Below, piece after piece: positions 25,416-34,190 of a stretch of 45,976 bases of DNA. Under the pieces are notes generated by a model that was given only the letters and a program-made list of their open reading frames with translations, did not search any database and was not told the origin of the DNA. The position numbers and the translations under genes are program-made. The stretch's first letter is position 1, and each line of letters starts with the position of its first letter. Origin of the DNA: Methylomonas sp. (GTDB taxonomy: Bacteria > Pseudomonadota > Gammaproteobacteria > Methylococcales > Methylomonadaceae); the NCBI GenBank assembly GCA_026989395.1, contig JALSJK010000152.1, positions 1 to 45,976 of the forward strand, given 5' to 3'.

Positions 25416-25913
25416 TCAAGGCATTGCTGATAATTTCTTTTGAACCTCAGTAGTGACATCAACTTTATCACTAGCATGGATTACACCATCAGTTAATAAC
25501 AAGTCATAATTGCCTTCTTTGGCTAATGCCTTAACAGCCTCATAAATTCGACGCTGTAACTTCCCTAATTCTTCATTTCGTCTTAGATTAAAATCTTCAC
25601 TGAATTCCTGTTGTGAACGGGCAGCTTCTCTCTTTTTACTGACAATTTTACGTTCAAGTTTTCGTCTTTCAGACTCCCCCATTACAGATGCATCACGCGC
25701 CAATTTCTCTTCTAATTTTTTGATTTCTTTTTGCTGGGCAACTAATTGTTTATCTCTAGGCGAAAATTCTTTTTCTAATCGCTTTTTTGCTTTTTCAGCT
25801 TGGGGAGCTTTCTCCATCACCTTGGGCACATTGACAAAACCAATCTTTAATTCTGCTAAACATATGCCAGAAACCATCAATAAGCCTAATAGCAAGCTCG
25901 TTGTTTTAATCAT
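25416..25913 (-). CDS. OmpH/Skp family periplasmic chaperone
   Basis: 165 residues. A signal peptide (1-20, ending CLA) is followed by the beta start KIGFVNVPKVMEKAPQAEKA and a long charged coiled coil (about 45-125) that forms the tentacles of Skp-type trimers, then a closing strand YDLLLTDGVIHA. It would carry unfolded outer-membrane proteins through the periplasm. It opens the fabZ-lpxA-rnhB-dnaE run; bamA is not upstream in this window, where a tRNA-Leu gene and its terminator lie instead. Confidence 0.88.
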   Translation of the reverse strand: MIKTTSLLLGLLMVSGICLAELKIGFVNVPKVMEKAPQAEKAKKRLEKEFSPRDKQLVAQQKEIKKLEEKLARDASVMGESERRKLERKIVSKKREAARSQQEFSEDFNLRRNEELGKLQRRIYEAVKALAKEGNYDLLLTDGVIHASDKVDVTTEVQKKLSAMP

Positions 25914-26146
25914 TTAATACTCCATAGAATAAGTTTGTAGGGCTTAATTGACTTGCAAAGGAGTCTTTTGATTTAAGACCCAGTTCTAAAATTTCAATTA
26001 TATAACCATTATTAAATTATCCGGATAGTATAACTTAGATAAGAAGAAAACAAATAATGATATAAGATCTTACCCGAGCATACTATTTCTGATCTCTTAA
26101 ATGCAACCAAATTAATCCATAAATTTTGCTTGCAGGAAAGAACATG

Positions 26147-26177
26147 AAAAAAGCCAGCATATTAAACTGGCTTTTTC
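26147..26177 (-). terminator. Intrinsic terminator after secG and tRNA-Leu
   Basis: AAAAAGCCAG (26148-26157) and CTGGCTTTTT (26167-26176) make a 10-bp stem with a 9-nt loop and T runs at both feet. It lies 16 nt beyond the tRNA-Leu 3' end and would end the glmM/tpiA/secG/tRNA transcript; the symmetric A/T feet could work in both directions. Confidence 0.85.
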
Positions 26178-26192
26178 AGCTAAATTTCAAAA

Positions 26193-26277
26193 TGGTGCCG
26201 ATGGCCGGACTTGAACCGGCACGACTTTCGTCACTACCCCCTCAAGATAGCGTGTCTACCAATTCCACCACATCGGC
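26193..26277 (-). tRNA. tRNA-Leu (GAG)
   Basis: 85-nt class II tRNA on the minus strand: acceptor GCCGATG with CATCGGC, D-arm GTGGAATTGGTAGAC, anticodon stem CTATC/GGTAG with loop TTGAGGG (GAG), a long variable arm, T-arm CCGGTTCAAGTCCGG, A73 and encoded CCA. It starts 11 nt beyond the secG stop, the same place as leuU in E. coli. Confidence 0.95.
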
Positions 26278-26288
26278 AAATTCTACTT

Positions 26289-26798
26289 TTATTCAGAGGA
26301 ACCAGGTAAAATCTTTTCAGGTTCAACCTGTCTTTGAGGTTCAGCTCCCTCTGGCAATAGCCTTTTTACTGCGTCTGTTTTTCCTGGGCTTTGAGCATTT
26401 TCAGCTCCTAAACTTTGCCCAGAAATATCTTCCTGCAATGATTTCTGTTCTGAAATTGACGGAACACGCATTGGCTCTTCATCCGGAATCACTGGAATAT
26501 CAATATCAGGAATCACCTGTTCAATTTCCGGCTCATCCATAATGACATCTTTAGTTTTTCCCTCACCAAGCTGCCCTCCTAACACTGCCAAACCTAAACT
26601 GGTTGAGAAAAAAACGAATGCAAAAATTGCAGTTGCCCTGGACAAAAAAGAAGCTGAGCCTTGGGCTCCAAAAACTGACCCGGCTGAACCGCTTCCGAAT
26701 GCGGCCCCGGCATCAGCTCCACGTCCTTGCTGCATTAACACTAAAGCAATAACAGCCAAACCAACCAGCACGTGGATAACAATAATAATTTGATACAT
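26289..26798 (-). CDS. secG: Preprotein translocase subunit SecG
   Basis: 169 residues, longer than the 110 of E. coli. Two membrane helices (about 3-21 and 53-72) flank the conserved cytoplasmic loop VLMQQGRGADAGAAFGSGSA. The last 90 residues are an acidic, proline- and glutamine-rich tail, common in related gammaproteobacteria. SecG helps the SecYEG channel move proteins across the inner membrane. It follows tpiA by 11 bases. Confidence 0.95.
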   Translation of the reverse strand: MYQIIIVIHVLVGLAVIALVLMQQGRGADAGAAFGSGSAGSVFGAQGSASFLSRATAIFAFVFFSTSLGLAVLGGQLGEGKTKDVIMDEPEIEQVIPDIDIPVIPDEEPMRVPSISEQKSLQEDISGQSLGAENAQSPGKTDAVKRLLPEGAEPQRQVEPEKILPGSSE

Positions 26799-26809
26799 AA
26801 AACTGAAGT

Positions 26810-27556
26810 TTAAATTGAATTGTAAATCTTTAGAAAAGACTCGGCATCTAACGAAGCACCGCCGATTAAACCACCATCTATATCTGCCATGGCGAATAAC
26901 CCTTTTGCATTATCGGGCTTAACACTGCCCCCATATAAAATTTGGATTTTATCTGCAATACTCTGATCACGCTTTGCAATTTGTTGCCGAATATATTGAT
27001 GAACTTCTTGAGCCTGCTCATCACTTGCTGTTTTTCCCGTTCCAATAGCCCATACCGGCTCATAAGCTATAACGGCTTTTTCGAAACTGGCAATACCTGC
27101 TAAATTAATCACTGCATCCAGCTGTGCGTCCACGACCTGGAAAGTTTTTTCTTGTTCGCGCTGCTCCAGCGTTTCTCCCACGCAAAGAATAGGAATAATG
27201 CCTTGACTTAAAGCTTGAGAAAATCGCTCTGCTACAGATTCATTAGTGTCACCATAATAACTACGACGTTCAGAGTGGCCGACAATAGCATAAGTACAAT
27301 TGATATCTTTCAACATACTCGCTGAAATCTCACCTGTATATGCTCCCGACTCCTGATCTGCAACATTTTGGGAACCAAATTTTAAATGTGAACCCTGTAG
27401 AATTTGATCTATATCTCGTAAATAGACAAAAGGAGGACAAACTGCAATATCTGCATTGGTATTTTCGATACCCGAAACAATGGCTTCCGCAAGTGATTTC
27501 GCACTTGCAAGCGTTCCATTCATTTTCCAATTTCCAACGACCAGTGACCGACGCAT
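26810..27556 (-). CDS. tpiA: Triosephosphate isomerase
   Basis: 248 residues. The enzyme interconverts dihydroxyacetone phosphate and glyceraldehyde 3-phosphate. Active residues are visible: Lys11 (GNWKMNG), the histidine in AIVGHSERR, the glutamate in AYEPVWAIGTGKTAS, and the phosphate loops LYGGSVKPDN and GGLIGGASL. The ATG at 27556 has GGAG 8 nt before it; a TTG four codons upstream overlaps that ribosome site and is less likely. Confidence 0.97.
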   Translation of the reverse strand: MRRSLVVGNWKMNGTLASAKSLAEAIVSGIENTNADIAVCPPFVYLRDIDQILQGSHLKFGSQNVADQESGAYTGEISASMLKDINCTYAIVGHSERRSYYGDTNESVAERFSQALSQGIIPILCVGETLEQREQEKTFQVVDAQLDAVINLAGIASFEKAVIAYEPVWAIGTGKTASDEQAQEVHQYIRQQIAKRDQSIADKIQILYGGSVKPDNAKGLFAMADIDGGLIGGASLDAESFLKIYNSI

Positions 27557-27605
27557 GCTTCTCTCCAATCAAAACAGGGTATTCTATAAATATATGGCCG
27601 AAAAC

Positions 27606-28946
27606 TCAAGCAGCTATTGCTTTGCGCACATCTTCTGCTAAAGAATGGGCGCAATTATTGACAACATCCTCATCAACACCCTCAACCATCACTCTCACTA
27701 GCGGCTCCGTTCCTGAAGCCCTTAATAGCACACGCCCAGTATCGCCCAATAGTTTTTCAACTGCTTTTACTGCTTTTTGAACTGCCTCTAGACTATCTAA
27801 ATCAACTTTTTTATCTACTTTAACATTGACCAACACTTGCGGATACTTTTCCATATCCGATTTCAACTCCGCTAATGATTTCTCGGTAGAAAGAATTTCC
27901 GCCATTACCTGCAAAGCAGAAACAATACCATCTCCCGTTGTAGTTCTATCAAGACAAATAATATGGCCAGAATTTTCACCACCAAGTATCCCACTGTGCT
28001 TCGACAACAGCTCCATGACATATCGATCGCCTACTTTGGCACGAAGCAATTCAATATCCAGTTTTTTTAAAGCATGTTCCATACCTAAATTACTCATTAA
28101 GGTTCCAACTACTGGACCCGTCATTTGATTTCTCTGCTGTCTGGATTTAGCAATGATATAAATCAATTCATCACCATCAACTATTTCTCCATTTTGATCT
28201 ACCATCATTACCCTGTCTCCATCACCATCCAAAGCAATGCCAAAATCCGCACGAGACTCTAATACCGCCGCCACCAGCCTATCAAGACTCGTCGCTCCAC
28301 AATTTTCATTAATATTCAAACCATCAGGCTCATCTCCAATCGTAATGACTTCAGCGCCAATTTCGCTAAAAACATGCGGTGCAATGTGGTAAGTCGAGCC
28401 ATTTGCACAGTCAACCACAATCCTCATCCCTTTAAAATCAAACCAGGAAGGAATTGTAGCCTTACAAAACTCGATATATCGACCAGCGGCATCCTCCAGT
28501 CTTTTCGCTTTCCCTAATTTAGATGACTGCACCGTCGTCAGCGGCATATCGAGGTACTTTTCTATCTTATGTTCCAGTTCATCCGGTAATTTTGCACCTT
28601 GCACAGAAAAAAACTTAATGCCATTATCGTAATATGGATTATGTGAGGCACTGATAACGATCCCCGCTTTAGCCCTGAGAGTACGTGTTAAATATGCAAT
28701 CCCCGGAGTTGGCATTGGCCCAAGCAAATGCGTATCAACTCCTGCTGACGCCAAACCGGCTTCAAGTGCAGATTCAAACATATACCCAGAAATACGGGTA
28801 TCTTTACCAACTAATACAAATCCATGCCCTTCTTCGGCAAACACCCTTCCAGTAGCCCACCCTAACTTCAAAAGAAAATCAGCAGTGATTGGATAATCCC
28901 CTACCTTGCCACGAATACCATCAGTACCAAAATATTTTTTTGTCAT
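27606..28946 (-). CDS. glmM: Phosphoglucosamine mutase
   Basis: 446 residues. GlmM turns glucosamine-6-phosphate into glucosamine-1-phosphate for peptidoglycan and lipid A. FGTDGIRG opens the protein; the phosphoserine is Ser101 in [12 protein letters not shown], the metal loop is DGDGDR, and the phosphate-binding end is [12 protein letters not shown]. It follows ftsH after a terminator-like hairpin; folP, usually between them, is missing. Confidence 0.97.
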   Translation of the reverse strand: MTKKYFGTDGIRGKVGDYPITADFLLKLGWATGRVFAEEGHGFVLVGKDTRISGYMFESALEAGLASAGVDTHLLGPMPTPGIAYLTRTLRAKAGIVISASHNPYYDNGIKFFSVQGAKLPDELEHKIEKYLDMPLTTVQSSKLGKAKRLEDAAGRYIEFCKATIPSWFDFKGMRIVVDCANGSTYHIAPHVFSEIGAEVITIGDEPDGLNINENCGATSLDRLVAAVLESRADFGIALDGDGDRVMMVDQNGEIVDGDELIYIIAKSRQQRNQMTGPVVGTLMSNLGMEHALKKLDIELLRAKVGDRYVMELLSKHSGILGGENSGHIICLDRTTTGDGIVSALQVMAEILSTEKSLAELKSDMEKYPQVLVNVKVDKKVDLDSLEAVQKAVKAVEKLLGDTGRVLLRASGTEPLVRVMVEGVDEDVVNNCAHSLAEDVRKAIAA

Positions 28947-29002
28947 TTTTTATTACCCTGTTTATAAAGATATATCCAGTTAAATATAGTATTAGATAAC
29001 AA

Positions 29003-29037
29003 AAAAAAGGAGAGACATTTACATGACTCTCCTTTTT
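29003..29037. terminator. Terminator hairpin between ftsH and glmM
   Basis: AAAAGGAGAG (29005-29014) and CTCTCCTTTT (29027-29036) form a 10-bp stem with a 12-nt loop. On the minus strand the stem runs into eight T residues, the classical intrinsic terminator form. It would reduce ftsH read-through into glmM, so glmM probably has a promoter in 28947-29002. Confidence 0.85.
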
Positions 29038-29055
29038 ATCTTTAATTGAACAATA

Positions 29056-30993
29056 CTAATGTTGTTCGGCTGCCCCATCAATTGAAGGGCCAGACTTTTT
29101 ATCCTTTTCTTCAACATGAACCTCAACACCTTCACCACCTTTAGGAGGCTGCGGTGTATCATCCCAACCCTGCGGCTCCCTGACAGGCTTACGAGCCATT
29201 AAATCATCAATTTGATATTTATCAATGGTTTCATATTTCATCAAAGCATCAGCCATTGCATGCAGAATATCCTCATTGTCTTTCAAGATTTTTTCGGCCC
29301 GCTCATAATTTCTATCGATAATTGACCGAATTTCTTCATCAATCGTATGAGCAGTTTCTTCAGCTACTGATTTATGCTGAGTTACCGAGCGGCCAAGGAA
29401 CACCTCACCTTCTTCTTCACTATAGGCTAATGGACCAAGGCGTTGCGATAAACCCCATTTCGTTACCATATTTCTAGCTAACTCAGTAGCTCTTTCAATA
29501 TCGTTTGAAGCACCTGTGCTGACTTCTTCCCATCCGAAAATCATATTTTCAGCAATTCGACCACCATACAAACTTGAAATCATGCTATCCAACTTGCGTT
29601 TACTGGCACTGTATTCGTCCTTTTCGGGTAAAAACATAGTGACACCCAGCGCTCGTCCACGAGGCATAATACTGACCTTGTAAACAGGATCGTGATCAGG
29701 AACCAATCTACCAACTATGGCATGACCCGCTTCGTGATATGCGGTCATTTTCTTTTCCTTTTCACTCATGACCATTGAGCGACGTTCAGCGCCCATGATC
29801 AATTTATCCTTTGCTTTTTCGAGGTGCGCCATGGTTACCATACGCTTATCATTTCTGGCTGCAAACAGTGCCGCCTCATTAACCAGGTTAGCCAAATCGG
29901 CACCTGAAAAACCAGGCGTTCCTTGGGCAATATACTTTATTATCACATCATCATCTGTAGGTACTTTCTTTAAATGCACCTTCAAAATCTGCTCACGACC
30001 TCGAATATCAGGAAGACCAACTGTCACCTGCCGATCAAATCGGCCTGGACGTAATAATGCTTTATCCAAAACATCGGGACGGTTGGTTGCGGCAATTACA
30101 ATAATGCCTTCATTACCTTCAAAACCATCCATCTCAACCAACAACTGATTCAGAGTCTGCTCCCGCTCATCATGGCCGCCGCCTAAACCAGCGCCACGCT
30201 GGCGTCCAACAGCATCAATTTCATCAATAAAGATAATGCATGGCGCATGTTTTTTGGCTTGCTCAAACATATCACGAACTCTTGAGGCTCCAACACCGAC
30301 GAACATTTCAACGAAATCAGAACCAGAAATCGAGAAAAAAGGCACTTTGGCCTCACCTGCAATCGCACGCGCCAATAATGTTTTACCTGTTCCAGGCGGA
30401 CCCACCATTAGTGCGCCACGCGGAATTTTACCGCCAAGCTTCTGATATTTGGCTGGATCTTTAAGAAAATCTACCATTTCTTCCACTTCTTCCTTGGCCT
30501 CTTCCACACCTGCCACATCAGCAAAAGTGACTTTAATCTGGTCTTCTTCTAGCAATTTAGCTTTGCTTTTGCCAAAACCCATGGCTCCGCCTCGACCACT
30601 TGCACCACCACCTTGCATTTGCCGCATGAAAAACACCCATACGCCGATCAGTAACAGCATTGGAAACCAGGAAATAAAGATTTGCATGAACATTGATTGC
30701 TGTTCAGGCTCCCTTGCTTTGATATCAACGCCATTTGCTAATAAATCATCAACCAAATGAGGGTCATCAGGGGCGTAAGTTTTAAAACGCTCTCCACCTT
30801 GCGTTTTACCTTTGATGACCTTGTCATCAATGATAACCTGTTGAATCTGCCCCGCTTTTACTGAATCAATAAATTGCGTATAAGATATTGTTGAATCTGG
30901 TCTACCACCTCGCGTACCAAAGCTATTAAATAAAGACATTAGTACAACGGCAATAACTACCCAGAGAATTATGTTTTTTACCATATCGTTCAA
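29056..30993 (-). CDS. ftsH: ATP-dependent zinc metalloprotease FtsH
   Basis: 645 residues. Two membrane helices (about 7-25 and 105-125) anchor a AAA+ domain (Walker A GPPGTGKT, Walker [19 protein letters not shown] region ending [11 protein letters not shown]) and a metallopeptidase with the zinc site [11 protein letters not shown]. FtsH degrades membrane proteins and in enterics controls LpxC, so it belongs with the lipid A genes nearby. The TTG at 30993 has GGGAG 8 nt before it; an ATG three codons later is the alternative. Follows rlmE as in E. coli. Confidence 0.97.
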   Translation of the reverse strand: MNDMVKNIILWVVIAVVLMSLFNSFGTRGGRPDSTISYTQFIDSVKAGQIQQVIIDDKVIKGKTQGGERFKTYAPDDPHLVDDLLANGVDIKAREPEQQSMFMQIFISWFPMLLLIGVWVFFMRQMQGGGASGRGGAMGFGKSKAKLLEEDQIKVTFADVAGVEEAKEEVEEMVDFLKDPAKYQKLGGKIPRGALMVGPPGTGKTLLARAIAGEAKVPFFSISGSDFVEMFVGVGASRVRDMFEQAKKHAPCIIFIDEIDAVGRQRGAGLGGGHDEREQTLNQLLVEMDGFEGNEGIIVIAATNRPDVLDKALLRPGRFDRQVTVGLPDIRGREQILKVHLKKVPTDDDVIIKYIAQGTPGFSGADLANLVNEAALFAARNDKRMVTMAHLEKAKDKLIMGAERRSMVMSEKEKKMTAYHEAGHAIVGRLVPDHDPVYKVSIMPRGRALGVTMFLPEKDEYSASKRKLDSMISSLYGGRIAENMIFGWEEVSTGASNDIERATELARNMVTKWGLSQRLGPLAYSEEEGEVFLGRSVTQHKSVAEETAHTIDEEIRSIIDRNYERAEKILKDNEDILHAMADALMKYETIDKYQIDDLMARKPVREPQGWDDTPQPPKGGEGVEVHVEEKDKKSGPSIDGAAEQH

Positions 30994-31139
30994 GCTATTC
31001 GCTCCCGACCGGAACGGTCATTTTTTTAAATACTTGTAAAATTGTATCAGGAAATACTAAACCTGACCGGCAATTTTACCTGTTTTGTGTTATAAACTAG
31101 GCTTTACTTATAAATTTAGCATAGTTAGATTGTTTCTCG

Positions 31140-31757
31140 CTATTTAAATCCCTTAGCTAAAACATACACTTCGTTACTTCTTGATCGAGACGCCTTCGGC
31201 TTTCTAATCAATACCTTAGAAAAATTTCTACGCACCTCTCCCAAAAAATCATCACTCCCTTGCCCTTGAAATAGTTTGACAAGGAAATTTCCATTACGTT
31301 CAAGTACCTGCCTGGCCATATCCAAAGCCAATTCGGCCAAATACATCGAACCGGGCTGATCTATGGCTTTATTTCCTGTGATATTTGGCGCCATATCGGA
31401 CAAAACCAGATTTATTGTTCGATCACCTAATCGCTCAATTATTCGAGTTAAGATCTCATCTTCCCTAAAATCACCCTGAATAAACTCAACTCCCTCTAAG
31501 GGTTCTATTGGCAAGATATCCAGAGCAAAAACCTTATCATTAGCCCCAATTAATTTTCGCGCATACTGAGACCACCCTCCAGGCGCTGCGCCTAAATCAA
31601 GAATATTCATACCCGGTTTTATCAACCGGTCTTTTTCCTGAATTTCCTGAAGCTTAAAAACGGCACGCGATCGCCATCCTTGTTCATGAGCTTTTTTGAC
31701 AAACTCATCCCTAAAATGTTCCTGGAGCCATTGATGGCTACTCTTACTACGAGCCAT
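31140..31757 (-). CDS. rlmE: 23S rRNA 2'-O-ribose U2552 methyltransferase
   Basis: 205 residues. RlmE (FtsJ/RrmJ) methylates U2552 in the ribosome A-loop. The SAM site is NILDLGAAPGGWSQYA; the K-D-K-E catalytic set appears as RAVFKLQEI, LVLSDMAPN, FLVKLFQGQG and SRSNEVYVLAKGF. It starts the rlmE-ftsH pair and is divergent from the cytochrome-like gene. Confidence 0.96.
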   Translation of the reverse strand: MARSKSSHQWLQEHFRDEFVKKAHEQGWRSRAVFKLQEIQEKDRLIKPGMNILDLGAAPGGWSQYARKLIGANDKVFALDILPIEPLEGVEFIQGDFREDEILTRIIERLGDRTINLVLSDMAPNITGNKAIDQPGSMYLAELALDMARQVLERNGNFLVKLFQGQGSDDFLGEVRRNFSKVLIRKPKASRSRSNEVYVLAKGFK

Positions 31758-31892
31758 ATTTTTGCATTCTCATCCTAAACAAAAAATTTCTTTAATTCCC
31801 TGAATTTTTGAAAATCCCCGGTTATTATACTTGACTAATATTCTCAGGTATTTGCAATAATAAAACAATTCACGCATTCAATTTAGAAAATC

Positions 31893-32666
31893 ATGAGCAA
31901 CGACAAACAAAAAACTGATCTAAGCTGGTTAAATCTACCTAGCTTGAATAACACAATTAAAAGTCTTTTCAGTGGCTACTTATTAGCAGTTGGACTTGGA
32001 GCCATATTAGCCAGCGCTCAAATTCTTACCACACATGGCATGGCTGATGGTAAACTGGGATTATCAGTTGATGACATCGTATACAGTTATCATGGTGATC
32101 CGGCAAATAGCAAGATTGAAACCAAACTCAATGGCTCAATGCGGGACAAAGCATCAGAAGCTGATAAGCTGGAAATCATCAAATGGGTTCGGGCCGGTGC
32201 CCCCAAAAATCAATGGCAAACAAAAATTAAAGATATTTTTTATAGCAATTGTATTTCATGCCACAGCGTCATTCCAGGTTTGCCTGATTTCACTCGCTAC
32301 GAAAATGTCAAAAAGGTTGCTACGACGAATAAAGGCGCTTCGACCACTACCTTGACACGAATTTCTCATATCCATATTTTTGCCATCTCATTCATCTTTT
32401 TTTTCAATGGACTGATTTTTAGTCTTGCCGTAAAAATTAAGACATGGTTAAAAATTACTATCATTTTTATGCCTTTTCTTTTCCTGATTATTGATGTTTT
32501 TTCCTGGTGGCTAACCAAAATGTCACCTAACTTTGCATGGCTGACAATTTTATCCGGAGTTGGCTATAGTTTATGCTCAGCAATTACTTGGTTTGTTTCT
32601 CTATATCAAATGTGGATTTTACCTAGAACCGGTAAAAGCTTTGCGATAAACGCGTGGGCAGAATAG
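31893..32666 (+). CDS. Membrane protein with a c-type heme motif
   Basis: 257 residues, not assigned to a named family. One membrane helix (about 28-48) is followed by a periplasmic part carrying CISCH (about 119-123), the covalent heme c motif, after IIKWVRAGAP, a pattern common before the heme site in such domains. Three more helices fill about 158-235, with HIHIF at the first, where histidines could serve as heme or metal ligands. A membrane-bound electron-transfer or sensing role is likely; no oxidase or reductase gene is adjacent. Its other neighbour is an FMN reductase 29 bases downstream, possibly one transcript. Confidence 0.75.
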   Translation: MSNDKQKTDLSWLNLPSLNNTIKSLFSGYLLAVGLGAILASAQILTTHGMADGKLGLSVDDIVYSYHGDPANSKIETKLNGSMRDKASEADKLEIIKWVRAGAPKNQWQTKIKDIFYSNCISCHSVIPGLPDFTRYENVKKVATTNKGASTTTLTRISHIHIFAISFIFFFNGLIFSLAVKIKTWLKITIIFMPFLFLIIDVFSWWLTKMSPNFAWLTILSGVGYSLCSAITWFVSLYQMWILPRTGKSFAINAWAE

Positions 32667-32695
32667 ACTACCCACTACACCACTAGGAGAAAGCT

Positions 32696-33280
32696 ATGTC
32701 AAAAATTCTTGCTTTTGCTGGCAGCAGCAGAAAACACTCATTCAATAAAAAACTTGTAAAAATTGCTGCTTCCGGCGCAAAAAACTCTGGCGCGGAAATT
32801 ACTTTTGTAGATCTAGCAGATTATCCGATGCCAATCTTCAATCAAGATCTGGAATCTGAACAGGGAATGCCAGATAAAGCCCGAGAATTCAAAAATATGC
32901 TGATACAACATGATGCTTTTTTAATTGCATCTCCTGAATATAACAGTGCCTTCAGCCCTCTGTTAAAAAACGTCATTGATTGGGCATCCCGGGCAGAATC
33001 TGAAGATGAAACACCACTGGTTGCTTATAAAGGTAAAATTGCCGCCATCATGGCAACCTCCCCTGGAGCACTGGGCGGAATACGTGGCTTGGTTTTTTTG
33101 AGAATGCTGTTGTCTAATATTGGTGTCACCGTTATTCCCGACCAAATTGCTATTCCCCAAGCGATCAAGGCTTTTTCTGATGATGGCTTGCTAATTGATT
33201 CAAAACAGCAACAATTAGTTCTTGATTTGGGGAGAAAACTAAGCCACATTGCTGATCTGTTGAACACCGGCAATCAATAG
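32696..33280 (+). CDS. NAD(P)H-dependent FMN reductase, flavodoxin-like
   Basis: 194 residues. The FMN-binding start AFAGSSRKHSFNKKL, the SPEYNSAFSPLLKNVIDW loop and GALGGIRG identify the NADPH-dependent FMN reductase family (YieF/ChrR, azoreductase relatives), cytoplasmic flavoproteins that reduce quinones, azo dyes or metals. The exact substrate is unknown. AGGAGAAAGCT leads into the ATG. It converges on flgL with only 9 bases between the stops and no visible terminator. Confidence 0.9.
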   Translation: MSKILAFAGSSRKHSFNKKLVKIAASGAKNSGAEITFVDLADYPMPIFNQDLESEQGMPDKAREFKNMLIQHDAFLIASPEYNSAFSPLLKNVIDWASRAESEDETPLVAYKGKIAAIMATSPGALGGIRGLVFLRMLLSNIGVTVIPDQIAIPQAIKAFSDDGLLIDSKQQQLVLDLGRKLSHIADLLNTGNQ

Positions 33281-33289
33281 GCAAAGTCC

Positions 33290-34189
33290 TCACAGATAAT
33301 TAAACAACGACAAGCCTTGCACTTTTGTATAAGCCTGCTGTGCAGCTTGCAAAGCGACATTTTGTAAATTAAATTTACTGATTGCTTCTGCATAATCCAG
33401 ATCTTCTGTTTCGGATAGCACGGTTTTCATATTTAAAATAGTATCTTCATTCAGATTTTGTTGCCGATCCATTGCATGTAATCTTGCGCCAATGGTCGCC
33501 TGAACTGACAAAACTTTCTCTAAAGAAGTATCTAATTTATCCAGCGCCGATAAAGGCGGATTATTACTTTTCATTCCGGCAGACAACTCATCAATAATTT
33601 CAAACAAACTATCCGTCCCTGAAGTACCAAAAACGTCCTCACCGGGATTACCATCAGCAATAGTTCGGTCAGGACCGATTTGTATCTGCCTTTGACTTCC
33701 ATCGCCTGCATAATTGAAGGTTGCCGGAGTCGTTGCTGGCGTCTGTTCGACAAAAGGGATCTGGTCACTCAAAAATCCGGCAAACAAGTATTCCCCATTG
33801 GAATTTTTGGTATTCGCCATACTGAGTATTTGCTGGTTTAATTGATCCAGTTCGGCGGCAATCGCCTTCCTGTTATTCAGTGAATTAACATCATTCATCC
33901 CTTGCACACCCAATTCCTTAACCCGATGAACACTTTCAATAATATTTTGGATAGTCGTTTCTTCCAAAGACAATCGTTGTCGTGCAGTATTTATATTTTC
34001 CTGGAATTGCTCAGTCTGCTTTATTTTCTCTTTAAAATCAACAATCTTAACTGCGGCCCTGGGGTCTTCCGATGGACTCAGAATTTTTTTACCTGAACCT
34101 AATTTCAATTGAGTCTGATTCAGTGTTGCTTGCTGCTTTAATAATGCACTAGTACCCGATTGCTGTACCCAGGAAGTAGAAACTCGCAT
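33290..34189 (-). CDS. flgL: Flagellar hook-associated protein 3
   Basis: 299 residues. FlgL is the second junction protein between hook and filament. The flagellin-like N-terminus (RVSTSWVQQSGTSALLKQQ, then QLKLGSGKKILSPSEDP) and the C-terminal coil (YAEAISKFNLQNVALQAAQQ) form the D0/D1 coiled coils; the shorter middle fits FlgL rather than flagellin. Last gene of the flg operon, directly after flgK (1-base gap). Confidence 0.95.
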   Translation of the reverse strand: MRVSTSWVQQSGTSALLKQQATLNQTQLKLGSGKKILSPSEDPRAAVKIVDFKEKIKQTEQFQENINTARQRLSLEETTIQNIIESVHRVKELGVQGMNDVNSLNNRKAIAAELDQLNQQILSMANTKNSNGEYLFAGFLSDQIPFVEQTPATTPATFNYAGDGSQRQIQIGPDRTIADGNPGEDVFGTSGTDSLFEIIDELSAGMKSNNPPLSALDKLDTSLEKVLSVQATIGARLHAMDRQQNLNEDTILNMKTVLSETEDLDYAEAISKFNLQNVALQAAQQAYTKVQGLSLFNYL

Positions 34190-34190
34190 A

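Noticed and set aside
26126-26542. 138-codon plus-strand frame
   Set aside because: Runs antisense through tRNA-Leu and secG; same tRNA artefact.
27340-27780. 146-codon plus-strand frame
   Set aside because: Antisense to tpiA and glmM, both clear genes.
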